Notes under the pieces: model-generated
What the model was told of the DNA's origin: nothing
Database searches by the model: none
The model's input: the letters and a program-made list of their open reading frames with translations, nothing else
Made by a program: the position numbers and the translations under genes
Origin: Intrasporangium oryzae NRRL B-24470
GTDB lineage: Bacteria; Actinomycetota; Actinomycetes; Actinomycetales; Dermatophilaceae
Reading direction: 5' to 3'
NCBI RefSeq assembly: GCF_000576595.1
Contig: NZ_AWSA01000003.1
Span: 90,991-154,990 of the forward strand
Length of the DNA stretch: 64,000 bases
Shown here: in pieces, positions 31,951-40,298 of the stretch
Position numbering within the stretch: position 1 is the first letter of the stretch
How the letters are laid out: the number at the start of each line of letters is the position of its first letter

Positions 31951-32029
31951 GGCTTTTCGCTGACATCAGGACGTCGAACGGGATGGGCTGATCTCGACAC
32001 GGGCCGTATGCCGCCCAGCCGGGCCCCGC

Positions 32030-33343
32030 CTAGGTGCTCCTGCGACGAGGTCCGCGACGGGCGCGGACAGCAGGCGCCACGGTGAGCGCGCCGGCGAGAA
32101 GCGACGACACTCGCGCCGCCACCGTCTCGACTGCTCCGTCGCCGACACCAGGGTGAGCTGCGCGATCCACCTCGTCGAGGGCACGGCCGAGGCCCTCCAG
32201 AGTCGACGTGACCAGCTCGGTCGCACGCCTCTCCGGGAGTCGCCACGATCTGCCCTCGGCGACGAGGGCGCGAGTGTCGATCCTGTCCAGATCGGACTCG
32301 CCGTCGATGTCGAAACCGAACCGCCGCTGCGAGGTCGGGTGATGTAGGTGCATCGAGGTGTCGTAGGCCGGCGCCAGCCGCGCCGAGCCGTCGGGGAGCC
32401 GCAGGACCGAGATGTTCTTGGCGTGCATGTCCGTGTTGCCGATCGCGACGTTGAACGTGACGAGGCGCAGGAGGTCGTCCGGCTCGGCCCCCCCTGCTCG
32501 CAGGATCTCCGCTATGGCCGACAAGCTCGGGAGGGCGTTCCCGTACTGGAACTTGCGTGTCGGATCTGCGGTGCTGATGCTGAGGGCCTGTGCGGAGTCC
32601 TCTTGGTGAACACGCCTGATGCGACCGCTCTCATCCGCCTTGCGGTCGTAGCGGGAGACCGCGATGGCTCGCACCCCGTCGACTGACAAGACGTGGGCGT
32701 CGACCGTCGTCAGACCGAGACTGCGCGCAAGCGCGAGAGCCAGCGCCTCGGTGTCGACCACGTCTGCAACCGGGCTCGTCTCCGGATGAGCGATCTTGAG
32801 GATCCACGTGGACGGCGCACCCCCGAGGCACCGGAGCCAGCCCACAGCATCCCGATGCAAGCCGATCTTCGGGATCATCCCCGCAAGCGAGATCGACTGG
32901 TTCCCCCGCAGGGTGTGGTCCGCCGGCGAGTGTCGATCTGCCTCCCGCAGCAGGGTGGCGACTTCCGGATCTGTGGCGCGCTCGTAGGAGCCCGTCCGGT
33001 CGGGAGCATCCTCAGCCAGGCCTTGGAAGACGAGCGCCCCGGCGGTGTCACGGCCGTATGCCGAGATGAGTCCGAAGGTGTCCTCAGGCGCGACCCCGGC
33101 AGAGAGTGCGTAGTTCGTGCGGGCGTTGCCCTCGGGCAGCAGACCATCGAGGAAGACGCGCACCCGAGCCGGATTCGCGCGAGTGCCGGGCGAGGTCACA
33201 GGGAGCAGGTGTGAGACGACTCGCGACTGCGAACCCCACCTGCCGTAGGCGGCGTCGCTCCACGTCCACCCGGGCCGGCCCCTGTGATCGGCGTGCAGGT
33301 CGGCGATGTGCGTGTCATAGAGCCAGACGGCAAGCGCCTGCAT
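32030..33343 (-). CDS. hipA: HipA-type serine/threonine kinase toxin
   Basis: A 437-residue toxin kinase. The N-terminal HipA domain has LDGLLPEGNAR. The glycine-rich/ATP region has SLAGMIPKIGLH and STWILKIAHPE (ATP lysine). The catalytic loop is GNTDMHAKNISVL and the metal-binding Asp is in APAYDTSMH. All kinase motifs look intact. E. coli HipA phosphorylates glutamyl-tRNA synthetase; the target here is inferred only by family. The start ATG overlaps the hipB stop by one base (TGATG), so the genes are coupled. GTATGCC at 33056 falls as GCA-TAC. Confidence 0.88.
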   Translation of the reverse strand: MQALAVWLYDTHIADLHADHRGRPGWTWSDAAYGRWGSQSRVVSHLLPVTSPGTRANPARVRVFLDGLLPEGNARTNYALSAGVAPEDTFGLISAYGRDTAGALVFQGLAEDAPDRTGSYERATDPEVATLLREADRHSPADHTLRGNQSISLAGMIPKIGLHRDAVGWLRCLGGAPSTWILKIAHPETSPVADVVDTEALALALARSLGLTTVDAHVLSVDGVRAIAVSRYDRKADESGRIRRVHQEDSAQALSISTADPTRKFQYGNALPSLSAIAEILRAGGAEPDDLLRLVTFNVAIGNTDMHAKNISVLRLPDGSARLAPAYDTSMHLHHPTSQRRFGFDIDGESDLDRIDTRALVAEGRSWRLPERRATELVTSTLEGLGRALDEVDRAAHPGVGDGAVETVAARVSSLLAGALTVAPAVRARRGPRRRST

Positions 33344-33606
33344 CAGTTCTCCCGAGCTGTCCCATTGGAGCGCGTCTCGGCCGTCAGCGTCACTCCGTAC
33401 AACCGGAGCAGAGCAAAGAGCCGGTCGGTGTAGAGGCTCGGCTTTCCGGACTCGATCTCGTAGAGGTATCGACGGGAGATACCGAGCCGCTCGGCAACCT
33501 CGTCCTGAGTCAGATCGCTGCTCGCTCGAACCTCGGCGAGGAAGGCGCCAAGATCCGTTGCGGAACGGATCCGCGCCCATGGTTCAGAGTGTTGTCGCTC
33601 CGGCAA
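33343..33606 (-). CDS. hipB: HipB-type HTH antitoxin
   Basis: An 87-residue XRE-type repressor and antitoxin. The helix-turn-helix is SSDLTQDEVAERLGISRRYLYEIESGK. The start is a TTG at 33606, supported by a consensus AGGAGG 7 bases upstream; no in-frame ATG exists. It binds its own promoter and neutralises HipA in the family model. Confidence 0.87.
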   Translation of the reverse strand: MPERQHSEPWARIRSATDLGAFLAEVRASSDLTQDEVAERLGISRRYLYEIESGKPSLYTDRLFALLRLYGVTLTAETRSNGTAREN

Positions 33607-33626
33607 TGAAGAACCTCCTGAGGAGG

Positions 33627-33670
33627 GGATATCCTCTCCTCAAACTAACGGGCGAATATCCTCCCGTCAA
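33627..33670 (-). promoter_or_regulatory. hipBA promoter with operator palindrome
   Basis: On the minus strand TTGACG (33665-33670) is followed by a 17-base spacer and TAGTTT (33642-33647), a good sigma-70-type pair. GGATATCC (33627-33634) lies at the expected transcription start inside a longer near-palindrome GAGGAG...CTCCTC. It resembles the TATCC/GGATA half sites known for HipB in E. coli. CTCCC/GGGAG arms flank the -35. Confidence 0.55.
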
Positions 33671-33798
33671 TCGATTGGGAGCTTATGCTCCCGCTGTTCA
33701 GCAAGCCGCACGACATCGACCGCGCCAACCGTTGGACGCAACCAGCAGGCGACGCCGCTACCCCTTCGCAGCGGCGCCGCCTGGTCTGATACCGACGG

Positions 33799-34290
33799 TT
33801 AGTCGGTGAGCTTCTTGGAGCGCAGGACGATCGTCACGTCCGGCGCCGCCTTGGTCCCGGCGGGCGGCGACTGTGAGACGACGACCCAGTTGCGGTCGAC
33901 CACCAGCAGCCTGCCTTGGCCGGTGGCGTCCTCCTCGCTGAGGTTGTAGAAACCGGCGGCCTGCATCGTGTCCTGTGCGAGCTGGTGGTTGACGCCGACG
34001 ACGTCGGGGACCACGCCGAGCTGGGCCTGTGGCGCCGGGGCAGCGACCGCTCGCGTCTGTGATGCAGCCGGCGTGCCCTCCCCGGAGACGCTGGGCGCCG
34101 GCGCCTCAACGGTTTCCGTCTCGGTGGCCACCACCGTGACGGTGGCGATCGGCGGTGTCGGAACGGCATCACCGCCGCACGATGTGAGCGACAGGACCCC
34201 GGCAGCGGCAGCCGCGATCGACGGCGCGCGCCACGAGCGAGCCGCACGCGTCATCGACGACGGCCTGCCTGCGCCGACGCCCCGCATCAT
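33799..34290 (-). CDS. Lipoprotein with one PASTA domain
   Basis: A 163-residue exported protein. A signal peptide ends in a lipobox LTSC (about residue 38 from the first ATG, or 26 from the alternative ATG at 34254). A Val/Thr/Pro linker follows, then one PASTA domain (VVPDVVGVNHQLAQDTMQAA to SQSPPAGTKAAPDVTIVLRS). PASTA domains bind peptidoglycan or beta-lactams. The start codon overlaps the previous gene's stop (ATGA), favouring 34290 by coupling. It probably sits on the outer face of the membrane. Confidence 0.78.
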   Translation of the reverse strand: MMRGVGAGRPSSMTRAARSWRAPSIAAAAAGVLSLTSCGGDAVPTPPIATVTVVATETETVEAPAPSVSGEGTPAASQTRAVAAPAPQAQLGVVPDVVGVNHQLAQDTMQAAGFYNLSEEDATGQGRLLVVDRNWVVVSQSPPAGTKAAPDVTIVLRSKKLTD

Positions 34291-34751
34291 CGGCGCGTCC
34301 AGTCGTTGCAGCCGCTCGACTTGAAGAACTTGTCGGTCTTGCGGATCGTAACGACCGAGCGACCGGAGCTGTTGTCGTTGTCGATGATGCTGTCGAGGCC
34401 GTCGCCCCCGTTGTTTCGCTCCCAGTAGCAGTTCCCCGAGGCGGGCGCGTCTGAGACGTAGGTTCCGGGCTTGACGTCGACGCCCACCTGGTAGACGCCG
34501 TCCCCGGCCATGGCCACGGCGGGCGGAGGCGGCGGAGCGGTGACGGTCTTGACGGGCCCAGCGACCCCGACGGTGACAGTGGGCGCCGGCACCTCGACAG
34601 TCTGCGTCGGGCCGGCTGTCACCGTGGCCGTGACTGTCGGGGGGGCGGCACCCGAGACGGTCGGCGCGGCCTCCCCGCTGCTCCCGGCGGCGCCGATGGC
34701 GAGGGCGACGAACGCGGTGGCGCCGTACCCGATGACGTGCTTGCGATTCAT
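34287..34751 (-). CDS. Secreted protein with Val/Thr/Pro linker and Cys-Tyr-Trp domain
   Basis: A 154-residue exported protein. An N-terminal signal or anchor (HVIGYGATAFVALAIGAAGS) is followed by a repetitive PTVTV linker, then a C-terminal domain: VGVDVKPGTYVSDAPASGNC, YWERNNGGDGLDSI and FKSSGCNDW, with two cysteines probably disulphide-linked. This GTY...CYWER module recurs in actinobacterial secreted proteins of unknown role. The ATG at 34751 has AAGGAG upstream. It is coupled to the PASTA lipoprotein gene, and the two share the same style of linker. Confidence 0.75.
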   Translation of the reverse strand: MNRKHVIGYGATAFVALAIGAAGSSGEAAPTVSGAAPPTVTATVTAGPTQTVEVPAPTVTVGVAGPVKTVTAPPPPPAVAMAGDGVYQVGVDVKPGTYVSDAPASGNCYWERNNGGDGLDSIIDNDNSSGRSVVTIRKTDKFFKSSGCNDWTRR

Positions 34752-34875
34752 GAGTTCTCCTTGTGTTTGCGGGCGCGCCAGGCACCCGTTCGTGGTGCGG
34801 CGGGGTTGGGCACCCGCGCCTGAACACGTGCTGGGCGGACCGGCCGCTCCCCCCAGGGCGACCGGCCCGCGTCTG

Positions 34876-36342
34876 TCAGGCAGCGCCGCTGGCGTGCCCG
34901 GTCTCGGGGGCGGGGTCAGCCGCGAGCTCTGCGGCTTCCATGGCGACGCCGGCAAGGGCGTCGAGGGCCTTCGACAGGTGCGACTGCACACCCGACTGCA
35001 CGGTGTTGCACTCCTTGTCGATGGCGTCCGCGCTCTTGCGGATCGACCCGGAGGCGGACCGGATCTTGTTGATACGGTCGAGCAACAGGGTGGCGGCCCC
35101 GATCTGCTCCTCGGCGGTCTCGAGGCCCTCGACGTCTCGGCGCGATGACGCGGCCAGCGCGCTGACGCGCATCAGCTGGACCACCGTGCGCAGCAGGTCG
35201 CTGTCGTCGGATGCGGGGTCGAAGGCGAGCACGACGCGCCGAGCACCCAGCACTCGGATCGTCTGTCCCTTGTTCTGCGCCGCGGTGCGGACGACGCCGA
35301 TCGACGCTGCCGCCTCACGGTTGCGCTCTGACTCGTCGAGGTAGTCGTTCCAGACGCGGCCGTCCATCGAGTCGTGCATCTCGACGACGACGCGGGCGAC
35401 GCCGCCCGCGATTGTCAGCACGCCGTCGCCCTTCTTGCAGCGCTGGATGCTGCCGGTGACCCCGCCCATGTCCGCGTACTCGTCGCCGAGCCCGGCCGCG
35501 ATCGCTTCCATCACGCCGTTGACCTCCGACTCGAAGGTCCCACCCTTGAGGGGCGTCACACTCGCCGTGCGCGTGACTGCGGCGGCTGCGGCCTTCTGCA
35601 CCTCGACTGCCTTGGCGAGCTCGTCGACCTTGCCGATGAGGGCGAGGTGGTTCTTGTCCATGGCGTCGGTGAACATCTTCTGCTGGTCCGCGAGCGTCTT
35701 GGCCTGCTTCGCGAAGGGCGACGTTGGGTCGGCCGGGTCGAACTGTCGGCTGACCTTGCCGAGCAGCTCGTCGGTCTGCTTGAACGCCTGGTCGCCGATC
35801 TTGCGGCCGACGGACTCGAGCACGGGCCCGAGCTTGGCCAGCAGTTCTGGGCTCTCGCCGCCGAAGATCCGCTCGACATCGGCACGCAGCGCATCCGTCG
35901 TCGACTTCACCGTCTCGGCGTACGCCGCCCGCGTCGAGGCGCCGGCCTCCGCGATCACCGTGCGCGCCGCGTCCGTCGCCTTCGCGACCGACTCCGCGGC
36001 AGCCTTCACGGCGGATCCGGTGACGTCGGCGGCCTGAGCGCTGGAGGCCTCGGTGCGGGCCGCGACGTCGGCCACGAGCCGCTCGAGCTCGAAGGTGTCC
36101 TGCGCTCCCCCGGCACAGGCGATGGCCTGCGCTCCGACGGCGAGCGCCTGGGTGACGAAGCCCCCGAGGTCGACGCCGACCATCTGCTGGGCCGGCACTG
36201 CACTTCCGCGGCGCCCGGTCGACCAGCGCAGCGCCTCGGTGGCGACCGCCTTGTCCGCGACCGTGAGGTCGGTGATCACGACGGCTCCGGCGACCGGGTC
36301 GAAGGATGCCGCCGGGACCGTCCGGCTCGGGTTCTCGATCAT
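34876..36342 (-). CDS. Coiled-coil protein with nuclease-like C-terminal domain
   Basis: A 488-residue protein. Residues 85-260 are mostly Ala/Lys/Glu heptads, a long coiled coil. A compact domain at about 266-360 has GGTFESEVNGVMEAIAAGLG, CKKGDGVL (303-309), VVVEMHDSMDGRVW (318-331) and YLDESERNREAAASIGVV. This is the layout of RmuC/DUF2130-type PD-(D/E)XK folds (E271, D306, E321), except that the usual lysine is replaced by His323. Nuclease activity is therefore uncertain. The C-terminus is Ala-rich. It is divergent from the restriction operon across a palindrome, suggesting joint control. Confidence 0.7.
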   Translation of the reverse strand: MIENPSRTVPAASFDPVAGAVVITDLTVADKAVATEALRWSTGRRGSAVPAQQMVGVDLGGFVTQALAVGAQAIACAGGAQDTFELERLVADVAARTEASSAQAADVTGSAVKAAAESVAKATDAARTVIAEAGASTRAAYAETVKSTTDALRADVERIFGGESPELLAKLGPVLESVGRKIGDQAFKQTDELLGKVSRQFDPADPTSPFAKQAKTLADQQKMFTDAMDKNHLALIGKVDELAKAVEVQKAAAAAVTRTASVTPLKGGTFESEVNGVMEAIAAGLGDEYADMGGVTGSIQRCKKGDGVLTIAGGVARVVVEMHDSMDGRVWNDYLDESERNREAAASIGVVRTAAQNKGQTIRVLGARRVVLAFDPASDDSDLLRTVVQLMRVSALAASSRRDVEGLETAEEQIGAATLLLDRINKIRSASGSIRKSADAIDKECNTVQSGVQSHLSKALDALAGVAMEAAELAADPAPETGHASGAA

Positions 36343-36430
36343 GATGGCCCTCCTGGGTCAATGGGCCGCGACCTTCGCTGCCGTTGACCCGAGACTGGCC
36401 CGCCAGCGTGGGAACGCAGAGTGCGACCAG

Positions 36431-36448
36431 TGATAACGAGGGTTATCA
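36431..36448. promoter_or_regulatory. Perfect palindrome between divergent defence genes
   Basis: TGATAAC-GAGG-GTTATCA, with perfect 7-base arms, lies 89 bases upstream of the coiled-coil gene and 87 bases upstream of the HTH-methylase-like gene, almost exactly midway. It is AT-rich against a GC-rich background. The HTH at the N-terminus of the latter protein is a candidate binder. Confidence 0.6.
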
Positions 36449-36534
36449 GCGTTTGATCGGTCCGATAGCCCGGTTAGGTCTAGCGTGAGTCCACGAAACC
36501 GGACACACCGGGCACGCCGACGGAGGAGGGCCAC

Positions 36535-38676
36535 ATGGCTGAGGTCTCGACCCTTCAGCTCTCCCTCTCCGATGTGGCGCGTCTCGCGGGCGTCCGCCGC
36601 CCGGTCGTGTCGATGTGGCGGACCCGCGAGCTCGCCGGCCACCCCTTCCCCAAGCCGGTGGCACTCGTGGCGGGCCAAGAGCGTTTCGACGCCTTTGAGA
36701 TCGCTGACTACCTCGCCACGACAGGCCGCGGCAACAACCCCGAAGCGCGGGACGACCTCGCCGCCCATGCCCAGCTGACGCACCTGTCGCACCTGGATGA
36801 GACGACAGCTGCGGACGGGCTGACCGCCCTGCTCTGCCTGGCTGCGTCGACCGGCGAGGCCCTGGGCGATCTCGATCACGCCACGCTCGTGTCGCTGGCC
36901 TCGGATGCCGACAGCGCCGACGCCTTTCTCCTCCGCGAGGTCGAGGCGCTCGGCGCAGACCTCCCGATGCTGGCCGCTCACGCAGAAGCCCTCGCCGACG
37001 CGTCGTACTCCCCCGCCGCGGCCTTCGAGCTCCTCCTGCGCCAGCAGCTCCAAAGGTCCCTCCGCGGGCACGCGAGTGTCGCCCTACGGCCGGAGGCGCA
37101 GCAGCTGGTCGCGCAGATCGCGGCGGCCCTCGCCAACGACGCGGGCATGGAGACCCCCCTCTTCGTCGACGTCACCGACGGCAGCGCTGACCTCGTGCTG
37201 GCCACCGCGCGGGCGTATGCCGCTGAGTCACCTCCCAGCGTCGCCACTGTCGCGCTCGACAGCCGCTCCGCGCGGCTGGCCCGGCGCCGGCTGCGCGTCC
37301 ACGACCTGCACCGCCTCGATGTGCTTGTCGACGAGGACGGCGACTTCTCGATCCCGTCCACGATGGACGGGTCGGTCCACGTCCTCCAGCTGCCACCGGC
37401 TGGCCAGCCAGGTCTGTCGGATGTCGAGATGATCGATGCGATCGGCAACCTCCTCGTCCAGCTCGCCGACAACTCACGTGTCGTGGTGCTCGGTCCTGCG
37501 AGCGCCCTCACAGACCCGCCTTCAAGCCCCGAGGCCGACAGCGCGCGAGACGCGATCCTTCGCTCGGACCGCCTGCGCGCGGCGGTCCGGCTACCCAAGG
37601 GCCTCCTCATCCGCTCCCCTCGCAAGCCGCTGGCCCTCTATGCGCTCGGCCCGGCGCACCCGGACGTGCCGGTCGGGGAGCGCTGGACCGTCGTCGCGGA
37701 CGTGTCAGATCGGTCCCTCGATCCTGGCGCCATCGACGACCTCGTCACCGACGTGGTCGCGGCAATGGCCAGTGAGCCAGAGGTTCGACGTCACGCCTTC
37801 CGCTTCGCGAGGCGAATGCGGACCGCGGCACTGCTTCCCGGCAGGAAGGCCCTCGTGGGCACGGTCGCACCGGCCCGCCGCATGTCGACCTCCCCCGATC
37901 TCCTCGTCCGGATCGACGAGCTCACCCGAAGCCTCGGGCGCGTGCCGCTGTCGCACCTCCGGGTCGAGGCCGTCGCCCCTCTCGACTCTCCAAGGGGGAC
38001 CAGCACCCAGACGCTGGGCGAGGCCGTGGCCGCTCGGGTCTGCCGAATCGTCCCCGGCAACCGGGTCGACCCGGCCGACCTCACGGCCTCCGACGGACGC
38101 CGCGTCATCGGGACCGATGAGCTGCTCGGGACGGCACCGCTCGGGAGCCGACGCGTCGACACTCTCGACTTCGCAGGCTCCTACCCGGCTGCCCGGTTCA
38201 CCGAGCCCGGCGACGTCGTCTTCTGCACGACCCCACGCGTCGCAGCGCTCGTCGACGACGCGGGCGGCTCGGTCGTCGTCACCCCGGCCCGCGTCCTGCG
38301 CGTCGTTCGCGATCCCGACCGGGGTGAGCCGCCCCTGCTGCCCGCGGTCCTCGCCGCCGACATCAGGGCCGCCGGAACCAGGGGGGACGCGAGCTCAGCG
38401 AAGGACTGGAGACGGTGGGCCATCCGCCACGTCCCCAAGGGCCAGCTCCACGCTCTCGCCAACACGCTCGAGGAAGTCGAGCGAGAGCGACACGAGCTGC
38501 GCACTCGACTGGGCCAGCTCGACGCCCTCGCGGCTGCCCTCACCGAGGGCGTGACCGCCGAGGCGCTGACGATCACGGCACGGCCAACCATGCCCGCGAC
38601 TCACAACGACCTCCCGACCGACGACACACCTGCCACCCCACCCGGCGCGAGCGCGCCAGACGAGGAAGGATCCTGA
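36535..38676 (+). CDS. HTH / degenerate N6-methylase / recognition-like protein
   Basis: A 713-residue first gene of the restriction operon. Residues 8-62 form a MerR/AlpA-like helix-turn-helix (LSLSDVARLAGVRRPVVSMW then FDAFEIADYLATTGR). Residues ~160-440 follow the HsdM fold: VDVTDGSADLVLA at 211-223 aligns with the SAM loop DPACGSGG, LQLPPAG at 285-290 with NPPF, and ILRSDRLRAAVRLPKGLLIR with HsdM's conserved late strand. Both catalytic motifs are eroded, so methylation is unlikely. Residues 465-620 resemble an HsdS recognition domain (FTEPGDVVFCTTPRVAALVD), followed by a coiled coil (640-665). The stop is 2 bases before hsdM. It is likely a regulator or specificity accessory; its role is inferred. 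Confidence 0.7.
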   Translation: MAEVSTLQLSLSDVARLAGVRRPVVSMWRTRELAGHPFPKPVALVAGQERFDAFEIADYLATTGRGNNPEARDDLAAHAQLTHLSHLDETTAADGLTALLCLAASTGEALGDLDHATLVSLASDADSADAFLLREVEALGADLPMLAAHAEALADASYSPAAAFELLLRQQLQRSLRGHASVALRPEAQQLVAQIAAALANDAGMETPLFVDVTDGSADLVLATARAYAAESPPSVATVALDSRSARLARRRLRVHDLHRLDVLVDEDGDFSIPSTMDGSVHVLQLPPAGQPGLSDVEMIDAIGNLLVQLADNSRVVVLGPASALTDPPSSPEADSARDAILRSDRLRAAVRLPKGLLIRSPRKPLALYALGPAHPDVPVGERWTVVADVSDRSLDPGAIDDLVTDVVAAMASEPEVRRHAFRFARRMRTAALLPGRKALVGTVAPARRMSTSPDLLVRIDELTRSLGRVPLSHLRVEAVAPLDSPRGTSTQTLGEAVAARVCRIVPGNRVDPADLTASDGRRVIGTDELLGTAPLGSRRVDTLDFAGSYPAARFTEPGDVVFCTTPRVAALVDDAGGSVVVTPARVLRVVRDPDRGEPPLLPAVLAADIRAAGTRGDASSAKDWRRWAIRHVPKGQLHALANTLEEVERERHELRTRLGQLDALAAALTEGVTAEALTITARPTMPATHNDLPTDDTPATPPGASAPDEEGS

Positions 38677-38678
38677 CC

Positions 38679-40298
38679 ATGCCACCGAGGAAGAAGGCCG
38701 ACGCGAGCGCGCCGTCGACGATGAAGGAGCTCAAGGACACCCTCTGGAAGGCCGCCGACAAGCTCCGCGGCTCGATGGACGCGTCCCAGTACAAGGACGT
38801 CATCCTCGGTCTCGTCTTCCTCAAGTACGTCTCCGACGCCTTCGAGGAGCGCCGCGAGCAGATCCGCACCGAGCTGACCGCGGACGGCTTCAGCGAGGAG
38901 CAGCTCGCTCCCCTGCTCGACGACATGGACGAGTACACCGCCCATGCCGTCTTCTGGGTCCCGGCGACCGCCCGTTGGACCTACCTCGCCCAGCACGCCA
39001 AGGGCCTGCCCGCCCAGGACGGTCAGCCGCACAAGAACGTCGGACAGCTCGTCGACGAGGCGATGGACCTGCTCATCGGGTCCAACCCTTCCCTCAAGGG
39101 GGCGCTGCCTCGGATCTACAACCGGGACAACGTCGACCAGCGCCGCCTCGGCGAGCTCATCGACCTCTTCAACTCGGCCCGCTTCACCGGTCAGGGCGCC
39201 TCCAAGGCCCGAGACCTCCTCGGCGAGGTGTACGAGTACTTCCTCGAGAAGTTCGCGCGTGCCGAAGGCAAGCGCGGCGGCGAGTTCTTCACACCGCCCA
39301 GCGTCGTGCGCACCCTCGTCGAGGTCCTCGAGCCGACCAAGGGTCGCATCTACGACCCGGCCTGCGGCTCCGGTGGCATGTTCGTCCAGGCCGAGAAGTT
39401 CCTCGCCGCCCACCACCAGGACAAGACCGCCCTGTCGATCTACGGGCAGGAGCTCAATGAGCGCACTTGGCGCCTGGCCCGGATGAACCTCGCCATCCAC
39501 GGCCTCAACGGCAACCTCGCCGCCGTCTGGGGGGACACCTTCGCGATCGACCTGCACGCCGACGTGCAGATGGACTACGTCATGTCCAACCCGCCGTTCA
39601 ACATCAAGGACTGGACCCGCAAGGAGGACGACCCCCGCTGGCGCTACGGCGTCCCGCCCGCCGGCAACGCGAACTACGCCTGGATCCAGCACATCCTGTC
39701 CAAGCTCGCCCCCGGCGGCAGCGCCGGCGTCGTCATGGCCAACGGATCCATGTCGACCAACAGCGGTGGTGAGGGCGAGATCCGCGCCCAGCTCGTCGAG
39801 GCCGACCTCGTCTCCTGCATGGTCGCCCTGCCCACCCAGCTCTTCCGCAGCACCGGCATCCCCGTCTGCGTCTGGTTCTTCGCCAAGGACAAGGCCTCGG
39901 GACCCAGGGGCTCGACCGACCGCAGCGGGCAGGTCCTGTTCATCGACGCTCGCAACCTCGGCTACATGGTCGACCGCGCCGAACGCGCCCTCGCCGACGA
40001 CGACATCGCCCAGATTGCCAACACGTACCACGCCTGGCGGGGCACCACGTCTGCAGTCGAAGCTGGGCTCTCGTATGCCGACGTGCCGGGTTTCGCCAAG
40101 TCCGTGACCCTCGCGGCGATCAAGGCCTCTGACTACGCCCTCACCCCGGGTCGATACGTGGGCGCCGCCGAAGCCGAGGACGACGGCGAACCCATCGAGG
40201 AGAAGATCGAACGCCTCACCCAGGAGCTCTTCGCCCGCTTCGACGAGTCCGCCCGACTCGAGCATGTCGTCCGCGGGCAGCTGGGGAGACTGTTGTGA
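38679..40298 (+). CDS. hsdM: Type I restriction-modification methyltransferase subunit
   Basis: A 539-residue N6-adenine DNA methyltransferase subunit. The N-terminal helical HsdM_N domain covers about 15-165. The SAM-binding motif DPACGSGG is at 226-233 after GGEFFTPPSVVRTLVEVL. The catalytic motif NPPF is at 304-307 (VMSNPPFNIKDW). It works as an M2S complex with HsdS. The ATG at 38679 follows GAGGAAGGA. The next gene's GTG overlaps its stop by 4 bases (GTGA). GTATGCC at 40073 encodes Tyr-Ala. Confidence 0.95.
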   Translation: MPPRKKADASAPSTMKELKDTLWKAADKLRGSMDASQYKDVILGLVFLKYVSDAFEERREQIRTELTADGFSEEQLAPLLDDMDEYTAHAVFWVPATARWTYLAQHAKGLPAQDGQPHKNVGQLVDEAMDLLIGSNPSLKGALPRIYNRDNVDQRRLGELIDLFNSARFTGQGASKARDLLGEVYEYFLEKFARAEGKRGGEFFTPPSVVRTLVEVLEPTKGRIYDPACGSGGMFVQAEKFLAAHHQDKTALSIYGQELNERTWRLARMNLAIHGLNGNLAAVWGDTFAIDLHADVQMDYVMSNPPFNIKDWTRKEDDPRWRYGVPPAGNANYAWIQHILSKLAPGGSAGVVMANGSMSTNSGGEGEIRAQLVEADLVSCMVALPTQLFRSTGIPVCVWFFAKDKASGPRGSTDRSGQVLFIDARNLGYMVDRAERALADDDIAQIANTYHAWRGTTSAVEAGLSYADVPGFAKSVTLAAIKASDYALTPGRYVGAAEAEDDGEPIEEKIERLTQELFARFDESARLEHVVRGQLGRLL

